From Paraburkholderia caribensis (GTDB lineage Bacteria > Pseudomonadota > Gammaproteobacteria > Burkholderiales > Burkholderiaceae), in the NCBI RefSeq assembly GCF_002902945.1, contig NZ_CP026102.1, positions 2,480,001-2,544,000 on the forward strand: a DNA stretch of 64,000 nucleotides. Reading direction: 5' to 3'. The position numbers and the translations under genes are program-made. Shown here piece after piece: positions 1 to 9,025 of this stretch (within the stretch, counting starts at the first letter, position 1; every line of letters begins with the position of its first letter). The notes below the pieces were generated by a model, which had not been told where the DNA came from, did not search any database, and saw only the letters and a program-made list of their open reading frames with translations.

Positions 1-239
1 GGCGGCTCCTTTTCAGGCGACCTACAGACGACGTTCGGGGCGCAGCGAGCGTTCATGGTAGCGCCGTCGCACGAATCGCGCTGCGCGCTTGCCGCGCGCA
101 AAAGAAGGTCGCTTTACAGCAAACCAATGTCGTATTCTTGCCATGCCAGCCGTCCAGCCGCCCGCTACATTCGATCAGACGAAGCCCCGCAAACCGTCGC
201 AATCCGGGTGCCGCGCGAGACGAACCACACCGAGCAAGA

Positions 240-1574
240 ATGAAACAGGCACACGATCCGGCGACCCAGCCGTGCGGCGCATTCCCTCTGCACAACACGC
301 CACCCGTCGCCGATTTCGTCGACAGCGGCCCCGCCCTCGGTACGCCTGTCACGCCCGTGCCCGCGCCGCCTTCCGTCGGCAGCCTGCGCGCCACTGCCAT
401 CCTGCTGCTCGGCTACGCGATCCTCATCACGGGCAACGGCCTGCTCGGCACGCTGATCTCGCTGCGGCTCATCCAGCAGCAGGCGCCGTCGATCGTCGTC
501 GGCGTCGTGCAGTCCGCGTATTACGTCGGCTTCATGCTGGGCGCCGTGTATGGCGGCTCATTGATCGGGCGCGTCGGCCATCACCGCGCGTTCGTCACCT
601 TCGCGGCGGCGTCCGCCTGTTGCGCGCTCGGCTACGCAGTGTGGGACGCGGACGCGGTCTGGGTGGCGCTGCGCTTCATCACGGGCTTTTGTCTCGTCGG
701 CATTTTCACCGTGGTCGAAAGCTGGTTGCATCAGGTCGCGAGCAACGCGCAGCGCGGGCGCGTGTTCTCCGCCTATCTGATCACGAACTATCTCGGCGTC
801 GGCATTGGCCAGTTTCTGATTGGCCTCGCGGACCCGGCGGGCTTCGAACTGTTCAGCGCGGTCGCCGCGCTGTTCACCGCGTCGCTGATTCCCGTTGCGC
901 TGGCGGGCACGGCACCCGGCCTGATCGCCGCGCACGACACTCATGCGGGTGCTTCCTGCGGCGCGCGGCTCGCGCGCGGCCTGTCGGGCTTGCAGACCAT
1001 CTACCGATGGGCGCCGCTCGGCGTCGTCGCATGCCTCGCGGCGGGCCTGCTCAACAGCGCGTTCTACACGATGCAGCCGGTGTTCATGTGGCGCGTCGGC
1101 TATTCGGTGCCGGACGTGTCGCATTTCATGGGCTTCGCGCTGCTCGCCGCGCTCGTGCCGCAGTGGCCCGTCGCGCGGCTCGCCGATCTGTTCGACCGGC
1201 GCAAGGTGCTGCTGTGCCTCGCGGCGCTCGCCGGGTCGCTGAGCGTCGTGCTGTTCATGCTGCGCGACGGCGTGCTGATCGAAGCATTCGGTTATCTGTA
1301 TGTCGCCGTGGCGTTCTCGATGTATGGCGTCGTCACGTCGTATGTGAACGACTGCGTTCCCGCCGACGAGCGGATCGCCGTCAGCGCGGGCCTGCTGCTG
1401 ATCTTCTCGCTCGGCGCGAGCGGCGGGCCAACGCTCGCGTCGGCGATGATGGCGGTCGCCGGGCCCGCCGGTCTCTATCTCTTCACGGCTCTCGTGATGG
1501 GCCTGCTCGCGCTGCTGACGCTGCGCGACCTGTGCACGAAGACGCCGGCGCGGCGCGTCGCCGACGCGCATTAG
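240..1574 (+). CDS. MFS transporter, YcaD-like
   Basis: A major facilitator superfamily permease of about 444 residues. After a hydrophilic N-terminal tail of about 50 residues the protein alternates hydrophobic helices with short loops, giving around 12 membrane segments. The loop GGSLIGRVGHHRAF after helix 2 and RLADLFDRRK in the second half are the two copies of the MFS motif A. The segment VVESWLHQVASNAQRGRVF resembles the YcaD-type branch (VVESAL in E. coli YcaD, from memory). I chose ATG 240 over the upstream in-frame ATG at 138 because the extra 34 residues are Arg- and Pro-rich and look like translated leader; the Shine-Dalgarno at 240 is weak. The gene is convergent with the next one, 17 bp away. 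Substrate unknown. Confidence 0.85.
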   Translation: MKQAHDPATQPCGAFPLHNTPPVADFVDSGPALGTPVTPVPAPPSVGSLRATAILLLGYAILITGNGLLGTLISLRLIQQQAPSIVVGVVQSAYYVGFMLGAVYGGSLIGRVGHHRAFVTFAAASACCALGYAVWDADAVWVALRFITGFCLVGIFTVVESWLHQVASNAQRGRVFSAYLITNYLGVGIGQFLIGLADPAGFELFSAVAALFTASLIPVALAGTAPGLIAAHDTHAGASCGARLARGLSGLQTIYRWAPLGVVACLAAGLLNSAFYTMQPVFMWRVGYSVPDVSHFMGFALLAALVPQWPVARLADLFDRRKVLLCLAALAGSLSVVLFMLRDGVLIEAFGYLYVAVAFSMYGVVTSYVNDCVPADERIAVSAGLLLIFSLGASGGPTLASAMMAVAGPAGLYLFTALVMGLLALLTLRDLCTKTPARRVADAH

Positions 1575-1591
1575 GCTTTCCTTCCTGCCGT

Positions 1592-2665
1592 CTACACGTG
1601 GTCCGATCCCACCTGATCCGCCAGCGCAAGCAGATCCGACACATGCCGCGCGATGCACGGGTCGTACAGCACCGCATCGCCTGAGAACGTCGACCGCGCG
1701 TGCCGTGCTTCCCGCGCGCTGCGCACCGCGTCCGTCAGCACACGGCGCAAGCTGTCGACGTCGTTCGGCGCGAACACGAGCTTGGCCTGCGGCGCGATCA
1801 CATCGTGGCAACCGATATTCGACGACAGGATCACGGGCGTGCCGCACATCGCCGATTCGACGCCGACGAGACCGAACGGCTCGTAGCTCGACGCGAGAAT
1901 CGTATAGTCGGCTGCACGGTAGCCGTCTTCGATCGCGTTCACGTAGCCGATATAGCGCAGCCGCTGCGACGTGCGTTCGGGCGGACGCCCTGCCACCGCG
2001 ACCACGACGGGCAGATCGAGATCGCGCAATGCGGCTTCGATCAACGGCAGTCCCTTGCGCTCGTGACTGCTCGACGGAAACAGCAGCACGATTTCGCCGT
2101 CGGCAAAACCGAGACGCTTGCGCAATGCGCGCCGCTCGTCGTCGGTGACGGGCGAGAAGCGGCCGTTGTCGACGGGCGGATACAGCACGCGGATCTTCGC
2201 GTCGTCGACGCCGTACAGCAACCGCAATTCGTCGCGCATCTGCGGCGAATGCGCGACGACAAAGCGTGCGCGCCGATATTGACGGCGCTCCAGCGCAATC
2301 TGGCGGCGATCGAAGAACGACGGCGCGCGCCTCGTCGCGCTGAGAAAGCCCAGATGCGTGCCGCCGCAAATCGCGATCTCCGATGCTTCGACGCGATTGC
2401 AGCCGATCAGCACGTCCACTTTTGCGTCACGCCGCATCGCGCTCAGGCGCCGCGAAAACCATTCGTCCCGCCACTTCCCGGGCAGGAACGACACGTTGAT
2501 CCGATGCGGTTCGACGAGGCGGCTTTCCGGCAACTTCGGATCGAACGCGCGGCCGAACACGGCCAGCTTGATCCCGGCCGCGACGAGTCCCCGTGTCACC
2601 TCGATCGCATAGCGTTCGAGGCCCCCGCTGTACTTCAGTGCATTGCACGACAATCCGATTTTCAT
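1592..2665 (-). CDS. Glycosyltransferase family 4 (GT-B fold)
   Basis: A 357-residue retaining glycosyltransferase of the GT4 type, as used in LPS-core or other surface glycan assembly. The N-terminus KIGLSCNALKYSGGLERYA is the usual start of the donor/acceptor Rossmann half with its Gly-Gly loop. The C-terminal half has FPSSSHERKGL (the K of the nucleotide-sugar phosphate site) and SSYEPFGLVGVESAMCGTPVI, the E-x7-E type motif that holds the donor. The start at 2665 gives this conserved N-terminus; the longer frame adds 11 unrelated residues. It lies in the same direction as two GT9 genes and another likely glycosyltransferase, so the block probably builds one surface glycan. Donor and acceptor cannot be read from sequence. 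Confidence 0.88.
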   Translation of the reverse strand: MKIGLSCNALKYSGGLERYAIEVTRGLVAAGIKLAVFGRAFDPKLPESRLVEPHRINVSFLPGKWRDEWFSRRLSAMRRDAKVDVLIGCNRVEASEIAICGGTHLGFLSATRRAPSFFDRRQIALERRQYRRARFVVAHSPQMRDELRLLYGVDDAKIRVLYPPVDNGRFSPVTDDERRALRKRLGFADGEIVLLFPSSSHERKGLPLIEAALRDLDLPVVVAVAGRPPERTSQRLRYIGYVNAIEDGYRAADYTILASSYEPFGLVGVESAMCGTPVILSSNIGCHDVIAPQAKLVFAPNDVDSLRRVLTDAVRSAREARHARSTFSGDAVLYDPCIARHVSDLLALADQVGSDHV

Positions 2666-2737
2666 GCTTTTTGTTCGATCACCAAACGGCACTGGCAAGT
2701 CATCGCGCTTCCGATGTCAGGACACATCGCGCGTTCT

Positions 2738-3655
2738 TTAGCCCTGCTCCGCCAATTGCCTGAACACAGCGACAACGCGTCGACACGTCAGCGCCTCGCG
2801 CCAGAACTTTTCCTTCAGCCGCGCCGTCGGCAGCCATTGCCACGGCAACACGACGCGCACGGTGCCCCACGCCGGACGCCAGCGCTCCGCCACGGCCCGG
2901 CGGCGGAACAGGCTGATGGTCGGAACGGACAGATTCGATGCCAGATGGCCGATACCCGAATCGTTGCCGATGAACCAGCCCGACTCATACAGCCAGCACG
3001 CGAGCGCATGCAGATCGTCGAATGCGGGCGCGGCGATGCCGAGCCTTTCCAGGTCGCTCCAGCGTGCCCGCTCGTTGGGTGCGATCACGAAGCACACTTC
3101 GTAACCGAGCGCCTGCAGGCGCCTCGCCAGCGTAATGAAACGCGCGCGCGTCCAGCGCTTGTCGTCGGTGCTGGCCTCGGGATGAATCACGACACGATGC
3201 CGATACCGCCGGTGCTTCAGCGTCGCGGGCGCCGTGATGCCGTTCTCAGTCGTGCCCGTGACGATACCGAAGCGTGTACGGCAAAAATGCGCGAAGCGCT
3301 CCGCCATGCAGCCGGGCGCATCGGCGTACTCGATATCGTGCAGATCGATCACATGGGGATGCGCGCCCGCAAGATGCGCAAACGGCTGATGCCGATGCAT
3401 TTGCAGAACGGCATCGAATGTTTCGAGGCGTGTTGCGCAGTCCGCCTCGCGTGGCAGCGGATGAATCTCGACATGCGGAAACCAGTGCCGCAGCGCGAAA
3501 ATCGGCGTGCCGAACACGCAGACGTCGATACCGCTTGCGCGCAGGTTCTGCACGATCACCATCGAAACCAGCGAATCGCCGATTGCATTCGACATCACAA
3601 ACGCGACTCGCCTGATCGACGCGAGGCGCACGCTGTCCGGCATTGTCACGTCCAC
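2738..3655 (-). CDS. Glycosyltransferase family 9 (heptosyltransferase-like)
   Basis: A 305-residue GT9 protein, the family of ADP-heptose:LPS heptosyltransferases. The N-terminal VMSNAIGDSLVSM matches the GxGD-type loop, HPEAS..KRWT is the central motif with the Lys-Arg-Trp triad, and GWFIGNDSGIGHLAS is the family's D-S-G-x-x-H-L-A donor-binding motif. The likely start is GTG 3655, one base after the stop of the upstream paralogue and 9 nt after GAGG; ATG 3643 is an alternative. The near-zero spacing implies translational coupling with the next GT9 gene. Whether it transfers heptose or another sugar is not visible. Confidence 0.87.
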   Translation of the reverse strand: MDVTMPDSVRLASIRRVAFVMSNAIGDSLVSMVIVQNLRASGIDVCVFGTPIFALRHWFPHVEIHPLPREADCATRLETFDAVLQMHRHQPFAHLAGAHPHVIDLHDIEYADAPGCMAERFAHFCRTRFGIVTGTTENGITAPATLKHRRYRHRVVIHPEASTDDKRWTRARFITLARRLQALGYEVCFVIAPNERARWSDLERLGIAAPAFDDLHALACWLYESGWFIGNDSGIGHLASNLSVPTISLFRRRAVAERWRPAWGTVRVVLPWQWLPTARLKEKFWREALTCRRVVAVFRQLAEQG

Positions 3656-3656
3656 G

Positions 3657-4559
3657 TCAGGCGGCCTCGTGTTGCAATTGCTGGAATGCGCGCAGCACCT
3701 GATTCACCGACAGCGCGTACTTCCAGCCGCGTTCCTTGAGCCGTCCCGTCGGCAGCCACGCGCCGCCAACCAGCACCTTGCCCGCGCCCCAGCCCGGACG
3801 CCACGTGCGCGCGATGCCGCGGCGCATGAAGAGCGACAGCGTCGGCACCCGAAGGCACGACGCAAGATGACCAATGCCCGAATCGTTGCCGATGAACCAG
3901 CCGCTTTCCACGAGCCACGCGGCGACGTTATCGAGCGTGCCGAGGCGCGGCAAGCCAATACCGTGCTGTTGCACGTGTTCCCAGTCGGCACGCTCTTCGT
4001 CGGTCACGATGAAATGCGGCTCGAAGCCCTTTGCTTTCAGCGCCAGCGCAAGGCGCACGAAACGCGGCGCGAGCCAGCGCTTGTCGGGCGTGCTGGCCGT
4101 CGGATGAATTGCCACGCGCAATGGGTGCTTGCGATGAACCAGCCCTGCCGGAACCGCGAGGCCATTGCCAGGCTCCGCGTGCTGCAGACGCAGCGACTCG
4201 CGGCAGAACTGCGCGAGGCGGGCCGCCATCGGTTCCGTCGAAGGCGCGCGGCACAAATGCTCCAGCACCAGCACGTCCGGATGGCGCTGCTCGAGGCGCG
4301 GCACCGGGCGGTTGGCGTGAAGCTGGATGATGGTATGGAATGGGCGCAGCCGCGCGTCGACCTCGTCGTCGCGCAGGGCAGGCTGGATATCGATGCCGGG
4401 AAACCAGTCGCGCAACGCCTGCATGTGCTGACTGAACACGGTGACTGTCTTGCCGCTCAATTGCAGATTGCGCGCGACGGTCATCAGCAGCAGCGAATCA
4501 CCCAACGCCGGCGACGTCGTCACCGCTACGTTCAAAGCCGAATCGTTGGCGTGCTGCAT
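3657..4559 (-). CDS. Glycosyltransferase family 9 (heptosyltransferase-like), second copy
   Basis: A 300-residue GT9 protein, clearly a paralogue of the gene just downstream: both carry the HP(E/T)AST.DKRW motif and the identical GWFIGNDSGIGHLAS donor motif, and both open with a VxxxxALGDSLLLM-type nucleotide loop. The start at 4559 places this loop near residue 15 as in the family; the longer frame adds 61 Arg/Ala-rich residues upstream. It is the first gene of a tight pair (1 bp to the next start) and is separated by about 240 bp from the preceding glycosyltransferase gene. Two adjacent, diverged GT9 genes suggest two successive transfers to one acceptor; this is inference. Confidence 0.87.
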   Translation of the reverse strand: MQHANDSALNVAVTTSPALGDSLLLMTVARNLQLSGKTVTVFSQHMQALRDWFPGIDIQPALRDDEVDARLRPFHTIIQLHANRPVPRLEQRHPDVLVLEHLCRAPSTEPMAARLAQFCRESLRLQHAEPGNGLAVPAGLVHRKHPLRVAIHPTASTPDKRWLAPRFVRLALALKAKGFEPHFIVTDEERADWEHVQQHGIGLPRLGTLDNVAAWLVESGWFIGNDSGIGHLASCLRVPTLSLFMRRGIARTWRPGWGAGKVLVGGAWLPTGRLKERGWKYALSVNQVLRAFQQLQHEAA

Positions 4560-4799
4560 GGTTGTTGCTCTCGGTGAATGACGTGGACCTGGCGTCGCGC
4601 GTCGACGTATGCGATCGCAGCGCATTATAGGTTTGGGCCTGTCACGCAGGATTTGTGTAATCTTTCCGACTATTACGCCGCAAGCGCCGCATGCCGCAAC
4701 AGCCCGTGCGGCGCGCCGCCGAATCGCGCCGGCCACGCCCATGTCTTACGCGGCAAAGAATCTGAAAGCATGATCGACGTGTGAGAGCGGCAGTCATGT

Positions 4800-5654
4800 T
4801 CAGCCCGTCCGCTTTGCGTCACCGTTGTAGTAGCCCAGGTCCGTTTCCGACAGAAGACGCTTCATGTGCGGCCCGTGCGTGTGCAGCCCGGCGGCTTGCA
4901 GCCATTCCTTCTTGCCGCGCAAGCGGTCGAATGCGTCGTGACGGGGCGCGTCGGCCGCACTCGGCCAGTGATGACAGACGAGACTCAACGACTCGCAAAC
5001 ATCCCTGAAATCCGGGTGCACGGGCTCGCGTTCGTCCATGCCGAGCACGGCGCGTCGCCCGAAGCGTCGAATCACGCCTTCGTACAGCCGCTTTTCGAGG
5101 ACGTCCTGGTCGCCGGGTTGCAATGAACGGATGACGTCGAGCATCGCGGGCGTGCTCTTCGCGATGAAGAACTGGGTGGACAGGGATTTGCGGTCGCGTA
5201 TGCCGTAACGCGAGCCGCACCGTCGCAACCACCGCGCGAGGCGCGCGCGCAGCCTTCTACCGATGTCATCCGAACGGCGCCATTCCGGCACGCGGTCGGT
5301 GCTCCACGACGATGCCGCGACCAGCGCGTGCGGCGATTTTTCGAGCCGCTCCAGATAACGCACGATCACGTTCTGGTCAAAGATCCACGTGTCGGCTTCG
5401 AGGTGGATGACGTAATCCGCATTCAGCTTCGTGACGGCTGTTTCGATCGACGCAACGAGCAGATCGTGCGCGCCGCGCGTCAGCGGCTTCGGCTCGCGCA
5501 TGACCAGAATGTCTTCGATGTAGCGCGTATAGCTCGAATCCGCGCACGCATGCACGATGGGCCACTTGCGCGGCCAGTTCAGCTTGATGATCTCCATCGA
5601 AATGCGCGCGCAATCGGTGCGATTGAACGAGGTCAGGCAAACGGCGACTTGCAT
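4800..5654 (-). CDS. Probable glycosyltransferase, family uncertain
   Basis: A 284-residue protein. The N-terminus QVAVCLTSFNRTDCARISMEI and the later segment NADYVIHLEADTWIFDQNVIVRYLE look like a GT-A fold enzyme: a sheet strand, then a LEAD/DxD-like acidic turn near residues 82-88 where the metal-nucleotide site would be. There is no transmembrane segment. I do not recognise the exact family. It lies in the minus-strand glycosyltransferase block, followed by a 240-bp gap before the GT9 pair, which supports a sugar-transfer role. The 240 bp at 4560-4799 hold no gene that I can support. Confidence 0.6.
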   Translation of the reverse strand: MQVAVCLTSFNRTDCARISMEIIKLNWPRKWPIVHACADSSYTRYIEDILVMREPKPLTRGAHDLLVASIETAVTKLNADYVIHLEADTWIFDQNVIVRYLERLEKSPHALVAASSWSTDRVPEWRRSDDIGRRLRARLARWLRRCGSRYGIRDRKSLSTQFFIAKSTPAMLDVIRSLQPGDQDVLEKRLYEGVIRRFGRRAVLGMDEREPVHPDFRDVCESLSLVCHHWPSAADAPRHDAFDRLRGKKEWLQAAGLHTHGPHMKRLLSETDLGYYNGDAKRTG

Positions 5655-5762
5655 GTTCGAATAGCGTCTTCAAGAAGCGTCACATACTGCATCAGATTCG
5701 CACGGGAATTCGCACCCGCTCCTCGCGCGTGTCTTACATAATATTTCCGCCGCCGCGCACGG

Positions 5763-8093
5763 TCATTGATATTCGCTAAAGCGCGAAACAGGTGCCGCTT
5801 CGGCAGGCGCCGACGAATAGCCGGGCACGTCCGCCTTGAACTGATCGAGCAGACCGCGGTCGGTGCGCGACAAGCCCTTCAACTGAAGTTGCATCAGCAC
5901 CCGCGTACCCGTGCTCGGCGAAGTGCTGCCCGTCGCGTTCGTGTACTTTTCCAGCGCGAGCGCGAGCGACCAGCATTGCGCGTCGTATTGCAGCCCCAGC
6001 AGGCCCGCGATCAGACGGTGTGTGCTCATGTCGTAATTGACGCGCGCGACGCTCGCCAGGTTCTTTGCGAGCGGCCATTGCCCCGACACGATGAACTGGT
6101 TCACGGGTTGAAAGTCCAGCGTCGTGTTGGCGCGCGTGTACCGGTAGGCGATATTGAGCACATGTGCCGTCGCCGGCGACCACGCAAGGCCGATCGATCC
6201 TTGCGTCAGATAGTTGTTCGCCTGGCTGTACTGCAACGCGTTCTCTACATTGATACCCGCGCCGACCTTGATTGAACTGCCGGCGATCAAGCTGGTCCGC
6301 GCGACATTCGCCGTGTCTTCCGTGTCGTAGAGCGTCACGCGTGGTTGCCTGAAATCGTAACGCTGCGCGATCACGAAGCGCGCGCGTTCGTCGCCCGTTG
6401 CCGCGTCGATCAGGCGCGACGTCAGCGCGGCCGTCAGGCGGCTTTCGTCGGACACGCGGTCGTTGCCGGCAAATGCGTTGTCGCTGAAAAGTTCGCCCAG
6501 ACCGAAGTCCGCTTCCGTGGTGTCGAAGAGTGGCGCATAAGTCTGGTTGCGATAAGGCGTATACACGTAAAAGAGCCGGGGCTCCAGCGTCTGGATGTAC
6601 GAGCTTCCCCAGATGCGCACCGCGCGCTCGAACGTCATGCCCGAGTCCAGACTCAAGGTCGGGATGTTCACGTTCACGTTGCGTGGCTGTCCTGCGGGCG
6701 CGTCGGACGCGATCGAAGTCAGATTGTACGAAGCGAAGTGCCATTTGATCTTTGGCGTGAAGAACCAGCCTGGCCGGACGATCGGATAGCTGACGAAAGG
6801 ATTGAACACGAAGCGCGTGCCTTGCGTTGCATCGTCCGATGAAAGCGTGAAGCGCGTTGCGTCCGCCTCGAATCCATAATCGAAGCCACCGGCGTCGTAT
6901 CGGTTGTAGCGCACGTTGAGCTGCGGCTCGCGGTTATAGGTCGTATCGCTGGAAAAGGACTGCCAGTGCTGCTCGCGCGCGAGCACGGTCCAGGGTCCGC
7001 TGTTGTATGTGAGACCCGCTTCCTGCTGATACAGCGTAGTCGAAGTGGTCGGAAACGCGCTGCCCGAGCCGAGATCGGTCGACACGTTGGCATCCGAGAC
7101 ACGGTTGTAATTGACGTACGCACCGAAGCCGGAGCCGATATTCCACACGTGATCCAGATCGATCGAATAGCGGCGCTCGTGAGTCGTGATGTCGTTGGGC
7201 AAGTAGGCAATCGACAGCGAACCGGACGACGCGCTCGTCAGATACCGGTAGTCCGCGCTCAGCATTGCGCCGCGCTTCGACATGTAGCGCGGCGCAATGG
7301 TCAGGTCGTAGTTCGGCGCGATGTTGAAGTAGTAAGGAACGGTGATGTCCACGCCGTTCTTCGAACTCATCGACCATGTCGGCGACAGCAGGCCGCTGCG
7401 GCGCGCGCCGTCTAGCGGGAACGATAGCCACGGACTCGCGAGCAATGGAATGTTCTGAAAGAACAGCACGCCATTGCGCGCGACGCCTTCATCGGCGCCA
7501 CGGTCCATCGTGAATTGAGACGCGCGGATATACCACGCCGGATTCGTCTCGCACGCACAGGTGCTGTACGTGCCGTCTTCGATCTTCGAACGCTCGTTGT
7601 CGAGCAGGTCGGCACGCTTGCCGCTGCCCCATCCGCCGTTCAGGTAGAAGTGGTATCTGGGTTGTGCAATGAAACCTGCGCTCGCGTTCACGCGCAACTG
7701 GCTGAACGGTCCGTCGAACACGTCGCCCTTCGAAACAATGCGCACGCTGCCATATGCATCGGCGACGTCGTAGTCGGGATCGTAGTGCAGCGCATCGCCT
7801 TGCACGACGAAACCATAGCGGCGCAGCTCGGCTGCGCCCTTGAGCGACAGGTCGCTATCGACGGTGCCGGTGACGGACTCGCCCAATGCGATCGTTGCCG
7901 GATTTGCATCGGGCGGGTTGGGTGTTTCGGTGAGCTGCGGTGCGATGCGCAAGCTCCATGCATCGGAGAGACGTTCGGCATCGGCCGCGTCGCCGGCGAG
8001 TTGCGCGTTAACCTGCAGCGGCGCCAGCAGGCTGAGCACCAATGCGGCAATGGGCCTGATAGCGAGGCCCTGGACTTCTCGACGGAATATCAA
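5763..8093 (-). CDS. lptD: LptD-like outer-membrane LPS translocon (accessory paralogue)
   Basis: About 776 residues with the LptD layout: signal peptide ending VNAQ near residue 31, an OstA/LptA-like beta-jellyroll at about 70-160, then a large beta-barrel with the family motifs PAWYIRAS, NIPLLASPWLSFPLDGARRSG, VPYYFNIAPNYDLTIAPRYM and EPRLFYVYTPYRNQ. LptD inserts LPS into the outer leaflet with LptE and the LptA bridge. Only three cysteines are present: C179, C181 and C707. E. coli LptD has an early Cys, a mid Cys and a C-terminal Cys pair (established knowledge), so the disulfide pattern must differ. The start is unclear: no ATG or GTG gives a signal peptide, and TTG 8093 does, without a good Shine-Dalgarno. 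The canonical lptD is usually beside surA-pdxA; neither is here, so this looks like a second copy. Confidence 0.8.
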   Translation of the reverse strand: MIFRREVQGLAIRPIAALVLSLLAPLQVNAQLAGDAADAERLSDAWSLRIAPQLTETPNPPDANPATIALGESVTGTVDSDLSLKGAAELRRYGFVVQGDALHYDPDYDVADAYGSVRIVSKGDVFDGPFSQLRVNASAGFIAQPRYHFYLNGGWGSGKRADLLDNERSKIEDGTYSTCACETNPAWYIRASQFTMDRGADEGVARNGVLFFQNIPLLASPWLSFPLDGARRSGLLSPTWSMSSKNGVDITVPYYFNIAPNYDLTIAPRYMSKRGAMLSADYRYLTSASSGSLSIAYLPNDITTHERRYSIDLDHVWNIGSGFGAYVNYNRVSDANVSTDLGSGSAFPTTSTTLYQQEAGLTYNSGPWTVLAREQHWQSFSSDTTYNREPQLNVRYNRYDAGGFDYGFEADATRFTLSSDDATQGTRFVFNPFVSYPIVRPGWFFTPKIKWHFASYNLTSIASDAPAGQPRNVNVNIPTLSLDSGMTFERAVRIWGSSYIQTLEPRLFYVYTPYRNQTYAPLFDTTEADFGLGELFSDNAFAGNDRVSDESRLTAALTSRLIDAATGDERARFVIAQRYDFRQPRVTLYDTEDTANVARTSLIAGSSIKVGAGINVENALQYSQANNYLTQGSIGLAWSPATAHVLNIAYRYTRANTTLDFQPVNQFIVSGQWPLAKNLASVARVNYDMSTHRLIAGLLGLQYDAQCWSLALALEKYTNATGSTSPSTGTRVLMQLQLKGLSRTDRGLLDQFKADVPGYSSAPAEAAPVSRFSEYQ

Positions 8094-8158
8094 AGCGGAA
8101 TCGTGGCGTCTGATTGACGGGCGGACGCCGGCCCGAATGAAGATGCGTCCAGAGCGTC

Positions 8159-8563
8159 TTACTGCAACGTCACGGCGTCGCTGTTGACCTGAGCGACGGC
8201 AGCGCCTGCCGACGCAGCGACACCGCTCAGCGCCTCGATCAACGGCGCAATCTGCTCGCACGGCAAGGAAAACGAAATGCCCATGTTGCCCGCGAGCCTG
8301 AAGCGAATGACGGCTGTCTGCGTGCCGTTCAGGCGCCCGATCTCCCAGCCGTAACTCTGAAACGCAAAAGCCATGTGCCCGTTCTGGTTGATGATCCGGT
8401 CCGAATGCTCGATCGCATTCGGCAAGGCGACCAGCAACTGGTCGAGCACGGAACGGTGGATTGCCGTGGTCGCATGATTGCCGTGAATCAGCAGGTGTAG
8501 ACCGTCTTCCGTCATCTGCAGATCGCCAATCGAATCGACAACATGCGTCTCGCGCTCAGCCAT
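8159..8563 (-). CDS. Conserved hypothetical protein upstream of the LptD paralogue
   Basis: A 134-residue soluble protein without signal peptide or membrane segment. I do not recognise the family. It begins MAERETHVVDSIGDLQMTE, is largely beta-strand-like in its middle, and ends with an Ala-rich helix and VNSDAVTLQ. The start at 8563 is preceded by GAGGTG with 4-nt spacing. It is oriented with the LptD-like gene, which begins about 65 bp downstream, and its start codon overlaps the stop of the short ORF before it, so the three are likely one transcript. Function unknown. Confidence 0.7.
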   Translation of the reverse strand: MAERETHVVDSIGDLQMTEDGLHLLIHGNHATTAIHRSVLDQLLVALPNAIEHSDRIINQNGHMAFAFQSYGWEIGRLNGTQTAVIRFRLAGNMGISFSLPCEQIAPLIEALSGVAASAGAAVAQVNSDAVTLQ

Positions 8564-8759
8564 GGAGCACCTCGCTCGCGCCTGTTTGCATGCCTGATTG
8601 CATGCCTGATTGCACGTCGGCTGTGCGCTCGCGATGTGTGCGCGTGGCTTCGACCCACGGTTCATAAGACGAGGCCCGCGCCATCCAGGCGGAGAAAAGC
8701 GGCGTGGAGCTGACGCGTAACACAGCAACCAGTACGACGGGATCGATATGTTCGAGCAT
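8556..8759 (-). CDS. Small hypothetical protein, translationally coupled
   Basis: A 67-residue ORF opening MLEHIDPVVLVAVLRVSS. Its stop overlaps the start codon of the next gene by 8 nt, and its codon third positions have the GC bias of real genes here, which argues for a true gene. Near the C-terminus an in-frame DNA repeat gives the reiterated SGMQSGMQTG. No domain recognised. The 266 bp from 8760 to 9025, between this ORF and the divergent BamA-like gene, hold no gene I can support; TATACT at 8973-8978 could be the -10 element of the BamA-like gene, but no matching -35 is clear. Confidence 0.45.
   Translation of the reverse strand: MLEHIDPVVLVAVLRVSSTPLFSAWMARASSYEPWVEATRTHRERTADVQSGMQSGMQTGASEVLHG
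8579..8614. repeat. 12-bp direct repeat, three copies
   Basis: The unit TGCCTGATTGCA occurs perfectly at 8591-8602 and 8603-8614, with a diverged copy at 8579-8590. The length of 12 bp keeps the frame of the overlapping small ORF (Gly-Met-Gln-Ser units on the minus strand), so copy number could change without a frameshift. Confidence 0.85.
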
Positions 8760-9025
8760 GGCGAAGAACCAGAGGTGGGTGGAGTCGGCACGATAACGCC
8801 ACCTTCGCTCTCATCGCGTTACCACGATCCTACCGATTCTTAGCTGCATCTTTCCGCCTTTGCACGACGTCGCCAGTGCAACAGGCGTCGCTGTTCATCG
8901 CCGCCCTATTCCTTACCCGAGGCAACAAATATTCAGAAAGTTTGGCGTAACCCTGCGCAAGAAGCCCATTCCTATACTCGCGGCTTTCCATAGTGAGTCG
9001 CGTCCCGCTCTCAACAAGACCTTCG

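Noticed and set aside
1700..3739. A 679-codon plus-strand ORF over the glycosyltransferase genes
   Set aside because: Rich in Arg, His and Gln with no domain; it is the shadow of the GT4 and GT9 genes.
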